Part shown: positions 53,215 through 60,405 of the stretch, piece after piece | How positions within the stretch are numbered: position 1 is the stretch's first letter | Layout: each line of letters opens with the position of its first letter | Assembly (NCBI GenBank): GCA_964386705.1 | Contig: CAYLTY010000001.1 | Location: 57,854 to 121,853 of the forward strand | From: AM-0621 sp964386705 | GTDB lineage: Bacteria > Planctomycetota > Planctomycetia > Planctomycetales > Planctomycetaceae | DNA length: 64,000 bases | Reading direction: 5' to 3' | Notes under the pieces: generated by a model | Database searches by the model: none | Seen by the model: the letters and a program-made list of their open reading frames with translations, nothing else | What the model was told of the DNA's origin: nothing | Position numbers and translations under genes: made by a program

Positions 53215-53571
53215 TCAATTCCAGTAACTATCAATCTGGCGCTTCGTCACGAGTTTTTCTTTCTTCCACTGAAGCAGTAGCTTTGGTGGGACCTCTTTCC
53301 ATCCAACTGGGTGGCCATGCCAACGGCCTGCCTGATGCTCATGGGCACAATATGGCATCCCGTTATGCACTGCGTACCGCTTCTTTCCGACGAGGACACT
53401 CTTCTCCAGTAATTCCGCAGCAACGGGGCGAACGTCCGCATTGCACAGACTGCCGCGGGCGCCACTTTGCCAAGGTTCGGAGTGCTTTTTGTTGGATTCA
53501 TAAACGAGCTTCGATTCAACGGCTTCGTCGACGCGCCGCTCGATATTTTGGTCATCTGCCTCTGTCGACAT
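53215..53571 (-). CDS. Small protein of unknown function sharing a motif with the ImmA-like protein
   Basis: The 118-residue protein starts six bases after the DUF1156 gene. It contains EKSVLVGKKRYAVH followed by HEHQAGRWHGHPVGWKEVP. The motif EKSVLVG recurs at the start of the next gene product (KEKSVLVGSKEHFAI), which suggests that both contain one related short strand-turn-strand unit. The C-terminus is basic. No function is recognised. Confidence 0.62.
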   Translation of the reverse strand: MSTEADDQNIERRVDEAVESKLVYESNKKHSEPWQSGARGSLCNADVRPVAAELLEKSVLVGKKRYAVHNGMPYCAHEHQAGRWHGHPVGWKEVPPKLLLQWKKEKLVTKRQIDSYWN

Positions 53572-53577
53572 CTGTTT

Positions 53578-56500
53578 TTACTCCGTTTCTTCCCAGTCGT
53601 TGAAGAGTTTGAGTTGTCGCTCTAGTTCAACGGGTTGCTGACGCAGTTTTTCGTAGGTGCGTTGGAGAATGGTGTGAGCCAGGGCGGCTGCTTCGCGGAT
53701 GTCAGGTTCGGGAGCCATGCGGGCGTACCATTCCAGAACTGAGTCCACGCTCTTGCGGACCATCCAAGTGTCTTTGAGAAGCTCTTGCTCCAAGTCCACG
53801 CCGCTTTTCGGGAACGCTCCCCCGATGAGGAAATGAGCTTGGTCGATCTCGGTCTTCATTTCTTTGCGGGGACGTTGGCGAAGCTGCTCGAAGCGTGCAG
53901 GAATCGAAGTTGCCACTGCTTTGCGGTTGCGTTCATCTACCCAGCCACGGTTCTTGAGGTCGCGAAGCTGAATGGCCGTGCTGAAAAGGCTCTTATCGAC
54001 TTCATCCACCGTGCGATTGGGTTTCACAGTGAAGAGTCGCAGGTATTGGTAAGCTGTGGGTTGAACGATCGACGGCGGCAAGTCCGCTGCGTTCGAAGTG
54101 CCTTCATCTAGCAACTGGTTAATGCCTGCGAGGGCTTGGATGAGCGGTAGCGGTTCGTCATTGGATGTGAAGACCTGTCCGTAATGACGGCTGTAGAACT
54201 CCAAGGCTTTGCCACGCAGGATCAATCGAATATCGGCATCAGACAATTCGCTGGCTCGATATGCCGCGAGTAAGTCTTTGAGCCGGAGCATTTCTGCTTT
54301 GACCCACTGACGCATCTTCGCCCAGCTGACGGGAGTTGGTTCAGTGAGCCGTTTGCGGCAGACATGAATGATGTCGTACTCGGTGCCCTTAGCTCCGAAC
54401 TGGCCCCCTTCACCTTTCTGTTCGTCGCTGGCGATCGGGAAGGTTTGCTCCAGAAGAAAGCCCGCCTCGAACAAGCTGTCGAGCACGATGGCCCACTGTG
54501 AGTCCTTGCTGTGATGGAAAGTGAAAGCAAGTAAGCCACCGTCCTTTAGAATGCGGCAGGCTTCGGCCCAACATGCCGAAAGACGAACTTGGTAGTATTC
54601 GTTCGCCTCTTCTTCAGAAAACTTATCTTGGTCAGCTTCGTCCTGCGGCTCATCCTCCATGCGTTTTCGAGGAGCCAAAGCCTCCTGTGCGTTCGGTGTC
54701 TTCACTGGCTCAAAGAGTTTCGGGTACTCGTGGCGCAGCGGCAGACGGAGCCAAACATGAAAGAAGTTGGAGAGGTCGGAATAGAAGATGTTGTCGCCGA
54801 ATGGTGGATCGGTGATGACCAAGTCGAATGATTGGCTGCCAAGTTCTCCAATATCAGAAGATGAACCGCACCGAACCTCACTTCCAGGAACGATCGGATC
54901 GTTGGTGAGAACTCGTGGCTCGCCATCTTTGGTATCGCGATGTTCGTTAGGAGTTGGCTCCCAAGGAGCCACTGCCCACGTTAGGCCCTCGCCTATTTTC
55001 GCGACCGTACTCGTCCAATTCCCTCGACCAAGCTCGCCGAAAACTGAGTTCTCGATTGTTAGCGACTTGGGTGCGAAGTTGGGATTCGATAACAGCGGAG
55101 CCATGCAGTCCCGTGAGATATCCCAGATACAAAACATGTTTTCGTTGCGGAGATACTGTTGGATTCCACCTAGCGCTTGATGTCGAACGTCCCGTGAAAA
55201 ATCCCCGCTGCGAGCGACTGCTTGCAACAGCAGCGAGTGAACGAGCAGTTGCCGTGAACTGAACATCTTCCACCAGTGCGTGTAGCCCTGCCTGGGCAAT
55301 GCGAAGTTGGCGTAGTGAGTCATATAGGTGTGCGGCAGCTTTTCTCGTGGCCAGAAACTGGTGAGATCGGCATCCCTCCGAGCGTGCCATTCCTTCTCGG
55401 CACCACTCAGGCGCCTGCAATCATCTTCTCCAAATAGTGCAAAGTACCGACCGTCATACACTCGTCCTTCAGCTTTGCATTCGGGACAGAAGCACTGCAA
55501 GGCATATGTGGCAACCGGAGCGCCGTGACCAAATCTCTCGACCGATTCGCGCACATCCTGCTTCAGACCGCAGCGCCCGCAAGTGAAATGTGACTTTGCA
55601 GGAATCGTGCTCTTCTTGGTGTCGATGCGCCGTCCATCTGTTAGCGTGATCAAGCGTGGCAAACCATACTCTTTGCGATCGGTTTCAGCAGCTTCGCCAG
55701 CCGCAGCGGCTTGCTCCGTGACTTCTTCTTCATCGACTGCAACCGGCGTGACAGTTTCAGTTGATTCGGACTCCGACTCAGCGATTCCCAGGTGCGATGT
55801 ATCCTCTGCCAGCTTGATACGACCGCGCACCTCAATTAGCCGCATGTTCTCCAAGCGCTGCCGATACCACTGGCTGGTCGCTTCCACGGTGGCGTCGGCA
55901 TATCCTCCAAGTGGTTCTCCGCTCACAACGCCCGAGACGCCATTCATCCAATCTGGATCAATCAGCAAGTAGGAGAAGACGTGCTTCGTACCGTTTCGTG
56001 GCGGCAAGATATTGAGATGGTTCTTGTCGATTTCTGACCGACGTTTGGCCGTGTGATGTGTATTGAGGACATCGCGCACGTACTGACCGGAGAACTCGCC
56101 ACACTTCGGACAACACAAGCCAGGCTCACCATCAACCAGCTCACACAGTTCCTTGATGCGCTGATCCTTCTCGGCAGCGTTGCCTTTGCTGTAGTCCAAC
56201 AATCTTTGGGCAAACGGCTGCGACATCTCCGTGAACGGCAGTTCCGAATCCAGCACGACTCGCTGCGCCGCAGGAGCCATGCGAGCGGCACCCAACTCCG
56301 CATGAAACTCGGTTTTGCACTTCTTGCAGGTCAACGGAATGTACTTCACTCCGAGCTTCTTCTCGGCAATGATCGGCGACCGAAAGATCGGTGTGCGATG
56401 TCCACAGCCGGGCCGCGAACACGGACCGTGCTTCGCCCAAAACGTGTAGACGACTTCTGGGCCTTCATAGCGGTACTGCTTGCGATCCTCTGGTGCGAGT

Positions 56501-57300
56501 GCGAGTGGATCAAAGCCGTCCGGAACGAGTTCGTCAGTGGCGCGATCGTCGGTTCCTTCCTTGTGGAACCAACGCCCTTTGTGACCCCGCGGGCAATCAG
56601 CCACATAGAAGGGCTGAATCACCGGTTTGACCTCGGCCTCAATCTGGTCAAAGAACTTGCGCACCTCTACTGGGTCGGTGCAGGCAAGTTCATTCTTCAC
56701 GACGAACCATGCCACTGGATTGAGGTCCACGCCGGAGACCTGAAAGCCTAATCGTGATCCTTCGACCAACGTCGTGCCGCCGCCCATGAAGCAGTCGAGC
56801 ACTTTCAGATGCTTGAAGCTCTCTGCCTTCTGATGGTTCGCGTAGTACAGATCCCACACCGCGCGGTCAGCAGCATTGGCATCAGGAACCGGAACACCAT
56901 CCTGATCAAGGACCGGTGTACCATCCTCATTGAGCTTTGACGGAGCCTGCGTTGCAGCGGCAATGAGCATCGCTCGGAACACGCAACTTCGTCGTCGAGC
57001 CCACCACTTGCTCATTTGATAGATGGGCTTCCCCGCGTTGCCTTCCAAACGCGACAGCGCGTTGATCGGCACAATCGGAAAGTTGACTTCGAGACACGTC
57101 CTCGGCCGTTTCGGATCAGAAAAGTCAGGCACCGTGACACGCACCGACTTACCAAGATTTGTCGGGCCTGGTCCAGTTTCTGCCTTCTTCCGTTTTCGCT
57201 TGGAGTTGGTATCTACCTCCGATGGCTCAAGTTGCTGTTCAAGTTCAGGATTTATGCCAGGAATACTCGGTTGATCGTCTCGGTTCTTACTCTTCGCCAC
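53578..57300 (-). CDS. DUF1156 (COG1743-like) DNA methyltransferase with Zn ribbons
   Basis: The 1240-residue protein has the DUF1156 start (VNFPIVPINALSRLEG and KPIYQMSKWWARRRS). The SAM motif I is LDCFMGGGTT (168-177), and catalytic DPPF (831-834) lies in VITDPPFGDNIFYSD. Between them are several zinc-ribbon pairs (CCPKCGEFSG, LTCKKCKTEFH, CGRCGLKQDV, CFCPECKAEG). These proteins are predicted adenine-specific DNA methylases found with DUF499 ATPases and helicases in defence islands. As in BREX and DISARM it would mark self DNA. The long insert between SAM and catalytic motifs is typical of the family. Confidence 0.9.
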   Translation of the reverse strand: MAKSKNRDDQPSIPGINPELEQQLEPSEVDTNSKRKRKKAETGPGPTNLGKSVRVTVPDFSDPKRPRTCLEVNFPIVPINALSRLEGNAGKPIYQMSKWWARRRSCVFRAMLIAAATQAPSKLNEDGTPVLDQDGVPVPDANAADRAVWDLYYANHQKAESFKHLKVLDCFMGGGTTLVEGSRLGFQVSGVDLNPVAWFVVKNELACTDPVEVRKFFDQIEAEVKPVIQPFYVADCPRGHKGRWFHKEGTDDRATDELVPDGFDPLALAPEDRKQYRYEGPEVVYTFWAKHGPCSRPGCGHRTPIFRSPIIAEKKLGVKYIPLTCKKCKTEFHAELGAARMAPAAQRVVLDSELPFTEMSQPFAQRLLDYSKGNAAEKDQRIKELCELVDGEPGLCCPKCGEFSGQYVRDVLNTHHTAKRRSEIDKNHLNILPPRNGTKHVFSYLLIDPDWMNGVSGVVSGEPLGGYADATVEATSQWYRQRLENMRLIEVRGRIKLAEDTSHLGIAESESESTETVTPVAVDEEEVTEQAAAAGEAAETDRKEYGLPRLITLTDGRRIDTKKSTIPAKSHFTCGRCGLKQDVRESVERFGHGAPVATYALQCFCPECKAEGRVYDGRYFALFGEDDCRRLSGAEKEWHARRDADLTSFWPREKLPHTYMTHYANFALPRQGYTHWWKMFSSRQLLVHSLLLQAVARSGDFSRDVRHQALGGIQQYLRNENMFCIWDISRDCMAPLLSNPNFAPKSLTIENSVFGELGRGNWTSTVAKIGEGLTWAVAPWEPTPNEHRDTKDGEPRVLTNDPIVPGSEVRCGSSSDIGELGSQSFDLVITDPPFGDNIFYSDLSNFFHVWLRLPLRHEYPKLFEPVKTPNAQEALAPRKRMEDEPQDEADQDKFSEEEANEYYQVRLSACWAEACRILKDGGLLAFTFHHSKDSQWAIVLDSLFEAGFLLEQTFPIASDEQKGEGGQFGAKGTEYDIIHVCRKRLTEPTPVSWAKMRQWVKAEMLRLKDLLAAYRASELSDADIRLILRGKALEFYSRHYGQVFTSNDEPLPLIQALAGINQLLDEGTSNAADLPPSIVQPTAYQYLRLFTVKPNRTVDEVDKSLFSTAIQLRDLKNRGWVDERNRKAVATSIPARFEQLRQRPRKEMKTEIDQAHFLIGGAFPKSGVDLEQELLKDTWMVRKSVDSVLEWYARMAPEPDIREAAALAHTILQRTYEKLRQQPVELERQLKLFNDWEETE

Positions 57301-57335
57301 GGTCGCGTACCTTCTATCCTTCCCTCAGCGAGTAA

Positions 57336-58850
57336 CTATTTGCTCTGCGTCACGCCAGAAATCTGAGCTAGAGATGCCAGGACGTCACCGAGTGTCTTTG
57401 TATGCTCGACATTCGAAAACTTCGTGTTAGCCAACTCGGGATGCCGAGCGACGATGGCGTTAAGAATCGAAGTGAGTCCGATGGAATCAATTCCCAAATC
57501 AGCTTCGAGATCGGAGTCCAACGTGATCATTTCGTCTGGATAGCCCGTCATCTCAACAACAGCGACAATGAGCGCTGTCCGCAGGTCTTCAAACGTAAGT
57601 GGTGCGCCAGGAACGGAGGGCCTCGGAGCACGCTCTACTTTTTCGACAGAGAAGATCCGGTTCTGAGTGGCCTGTCCCGACGCGAACTTGTAGTCAAAGC
57701 CAAACCCTGGCGCTAGGCCGAGGATTCGAAAACCAGATGGATCCGACAGCATCGCCTTCTTACCACTCTTTTCGAGAACCCCGATGAATTCGACTGACAC
57801 CCCGTCGACGTGTGCCTGGACCGCCTTGCGATATTCCTCTGGTGATAGCTTCACATCGACACGAATCGGGCTCGGGTAGTTTTCAAGTCGAATGGTGACG
57901 GTCGGAGCCCCTCCGCCAGAAAGAAGCAAATTCTCGGCAGCTAGCTTGACGATCTTTCCACGCCATAGTTGCCTTTCCATGACTGGACCCTCGCGAAACG
58001 CTCGGCCAATTGCAGCAATGGTTTCATAAGACCGACTATCGAACGTGACAACCGTTTCCTTCTGTTTATCCGAGAGCGGCCAGGACGGACTCCACACCGC
58101 CTGGATATCCACCGTGGCGTCATCCGCTTCCGGCTTCATGCGAAGGAGGGCGTCGCAGATGTTGGCGTTGAGGCGATTACTGCCCGGCTTCAAGAGCGAA
58201 CCGATGTCTCCTCTGTCATGAGCGCTACGTGCTTCAACCAACCCGCGCATCAATCGGAGCAAGATTTTTCGCTCTGGGGGATAAACGAAGAACTGCCGTT
58301 GTTCCGGCGTAGCAGGCGGAGGAAGTGGGGCCTCCAACGTCACTCGGAAGCTGCCCGGTGCCGTACCAGCCAATCTGCATTGGCTCGCAAAGTGCGCCGC
58401 CTCTTTGAAGGGTTTTGGGAAGTACGTTCGCGAGTCCCTTTCCGCACACGCTGCAAAGGTGAGCAAGTTCTTCACTGCGTCAAAGAACTCGGCTGCAAAA
58501 CCCAACAATAAAGTCCCGGAACGCATTTCCGCAGTCTGCAAGCGCACATTGATCTTGTCGCACGTGGGAGTGAGAATGTCGCGCAGAACATCTGCTGCGT
58601 CACGATCTTCAAACTGGCTGAGCGCACGAACCACCGTCGTTACTCGATCCTGATAGTCACTCTGCGTTTCCGAAGACGGCATCAAGAGGCTGAAGTCGGA
58701 ATCCGAGGAATCGGCCGGAGCAACGAACTTGAGATCCTGCGATCGCTTGAACGCGGCCTGACTCCAACCACGTGCAGTCAAGTAGGCACGTAGGTCCGAT
58801 ACTCGCACAGTCGTGGAGTGATGTCTCTGACTGAGATCGAAGGCTTTCAT
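57336..58850 (-). CDS. Unknown protein with C-terminal acyl-carrier (phosphopantetheine-binding) domain
   Basis: The 504-residue protein has an unassigned N-terminal part (about 1-400, mixed alpha/beta, with LRMRSGTLLLGFAAEFF-type helices). The C-terminal 85 residues read as an acyl carrier domain: LTFEDLRTALIVAVVEMTGY, then LDSDLEADLGIDSIGLTSIL. In GIDSI, Ser456 is the residue that carries 4'-phosphopantetheine in ACPs. This motif closely resembles ACPs of PUFA and polyketide synthases. Overlap with the DUF4365 gene (ATGA) and 35 bases to the DUF1156 gene place it firmly in the operon. What it carries is unknown. Confidence 0.82.
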   Translation of the reverse strand: MKAFDLSQRHHSTTVRVSDLRAYLTARGWSQAAFKRSQDLKFVAPADSSDSDFSLLMPSSETQSDYQDRVTTVVRALSQFEDRDAADVLRDILTPTCDKINVRLQTAEMRSGTLLLGFAAEFFDAVKNLLTFAACAERDSRTYFPKPFKEAAHFASQCRLAGTAPGSFRVTLEAPLPPPATPEQRQFFVYPPERKILLRLMRGLVEARSAHDRGDIGSLLKPGSNRLNANICDALLRMKPEADDATVDIQAVWSPSWPLSDKQKETVVTFDSRSYETIAAIGRAFREGPVMERQLWRGKIVKLAAENLLLSGGGAPTVTIRLENYPSPIRVDVKLSPEEYRKAVQAHVDGVSVEFIGVLEKSGKKAMLSDPSGFRILGLAPGFGFDYKFASGQATQNRIFSVEKVERAPRPSVPGAPLTFEDLRTALIVAVVEMTGYPDEMITLDSDLEADLGIDSIGLTSILNAIVARHPELANTKFSNVEHTKTLGDVLASLAQISGVTQSK

Positions 58851-59377
58851 AGATCCTCTCCGTTCTTACGCCGCTCCATCATGGTCCTTAACGCGGTCAC
58901 ATCGAAGAGATTGGTTCGAGGAATACGGATTCGAATCCTGGTCTTATTGTTGGTGGCGGGCTCACCTTTTAGCGAATGCCAATAAACACAGCGGCGTAGA
59001 GTGAGTTGTTCCTCGTTGAAATCGAGCCATTCATTCTCGTTGTCGGGCAACACAAGGAGGACAAGAATGCGCGGTTCACCGACTTCAGGGTCTCGCAAGT
59101 CATTGAAGCTCTTGGCCTCAATGTCGTAAGCCACCGCGTCATCTTCGATGATCGCATCAATTGTGCTTTTAGCCTGAACCGCGATTCCGAAACCGGACTC
59201 AATGTAACGGGCAAAGTCTTCGCCGCCTCGCTGATCAATGCGAACCTTGACGTCCTGAACTTTGACATCAATGCCGTAATCAAATTCAGAGTAAGCGCAC
59301 ATCATCCCACAACGCCCAGCGATTGCTTGGATGTATGCTCTGGCTAACGACTCTTTTTGGTGATTGAGCGTGATCAT
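58847..59377 (-). CDS. DUF4365 protein (predicted PD-(D/E)XK-like nuclease fold)
   Basis: From ATG 59377 the protein has 176 residues; a longer frame to 59578 runs into the PglZ gene and is unsupported. The pattern MITLNHQKESLARAYIQAIA, then YSEFDYGIDVKVQ, then FGIAVQAKST is that of DUF4365, a family related to restriction-endonuclease-like folds, with Asp and Q-x-K as the likely active site. It overlaps the ACP-domain gene by four bases and follows PglZ by 35, so it is probably the effector nuclease or a DNA-binding partner of this system. Confidence 0.8.
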   Translation of the reverse strand: MITLNHQKESLARAYIQAIAGRCGMMCAYSEFDYGIDVKVQDVKVRIDQRGGEDFARYIESGFGIAVQAKSTIDAIIEDDAVAYDIEAKSFNDLRDPEVGEPRILVLLVLPDNENEWLDFNEEQLTLRRCVYWHSLKGEPATNNKTRIRIRIPRTNLFDVTALRTMMERRKNGEDL

Positions 59378-59412
59378 TTTCGATGGTCTTGGAGTCCTGC
59401 GATCGCATGCAA

Positions 59413-60405
59413 CTAAAGAGCCGGAAACTCGATGAGGGGAACAACGGCCTCCAACAACGATAGGCCACCATGACAAAGCGATGGGAAGCCACCTTGCACC
59501 ACCCACTTGCGTTGGCCCATCACCATCAATCGGCCACCTTGCCGTAAGACGAGCGGCGGCAAGTTCTGCTCGTGCCACGGGACCGCGGGGTTCTCTTCAG
59601 CACAACGCTGAGCACCGAACGCATCCCTCAATCGTTGCACCATTTCGGGCTGCCGTATCTCGTCCGAAAACGAGCGGCTCACGGCATAGCCGTGGTCCGA
59701 AGTGATGATGAGGCGGCGACCTTGCCTGAGGCGATTCACGAAGTCCCAAAAACCCTCTGAAGCCAGCTGCTGAGCAGCTTGTGCCGCGACTGTATCGGGA
59801 CCGTCGGTCTTGTTGCCGTAATGATGGATAAGCGCTTCGTCGGGCCACTCATGCCACAAGAAGATGCGAGGCTTGGCGGACACCATGCTCGCACAATCCT
59901 CAAACGCTGTATTTAGCACGTTGGTGGAAACATCAGGGCCACTAAAGATGAAGCTCGCCGGAGGCTGATTGTTTGCCAGCTTCGATCGCCCCGGAAGTCC
60001 GAGCGCTTCTGCAAAGCGATTCGTCTCGGTCGGAATCGGAGCAGCGTAAGCATTCACTCGCGTCAGAGTGACGTCGCGTTTCTTTGCGGCGGCGACGATG
60101 TGCGGCAGCTCGCGCAGCGATAGCCCGTCAAGAATCAGGACCGCTGTTCCCGATGGAGAGGTCTGCACCCAGAACTTCTTCAGCTCGTCGAGCGCTAACG
60201 GGGCCGAACGCGGAAATGCTTCCCAAAGATTCCACGCGGCGTTCGCTAAGAGTCGATCAGGTATCACCGTAGCACGATCGAGTTGGCCTGCTTTGGGCGA
60301 CTCTAAGGCCAATTCAACGAGCTTGGTCAGAATCATTTTCCAAGCTCGCTCTGGATCATCTTCCGAAGTAATGGCATCAACCCATTCACGAGAAGAAACA
60401 CTCAC
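59413..60405 (-). CDS. PglZ-domain alkaline-phosphatase-fold protein
   Basis: From a GTG at 60405 that overlaps the DUF499 stop (GTGA) the protein has 330 residues. It has AVLILDGLSLRELPHI (metal-binding Asp), IFLWHEWPDEA, RLIITSDHGYAV (Asp-His pair) and HGGLSLLEAVVPLIEFP at the end. This is the PglZ domain layout and is shorter than BREX PglZ because the N-terminal extension is small. PglZ proteins belong to the alkaline phosphatase superfamily and are essential in BREX. Here it serves the DUF499/DUF1156 operon, making it the second PglZ of the island. Confidence 0.88.
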   Translation of the reverse strand: MSVSSREWVDAITSEDDPERAWKMILTKLVELALESPKAGQLDRATVIPDRLLANAAWNLWEAFPRSAPLALDELKKFWVQTSPSGTAVLILDGLSLRELPHIVAAAKKRDVTLTRVNAYAAPIPTETNRFAEALGLPGRSKLANNQPPASFIFSGPDVSTNVLNTAFEDCASMVSAKPRIFLWHEWPDEALIHHYGNKTDGPDTVAAQAAQQLASEGFWDFVNRLRQGRRLIITSDHGYAVSRSFSDEIRQPEMVQRLRDAFGAQRCAEENPAVPWHEQNLPPLVLRQGGRLMVMGQRKWVVQGGFPSLCHGGLSLLEAVVPLIEFPAL

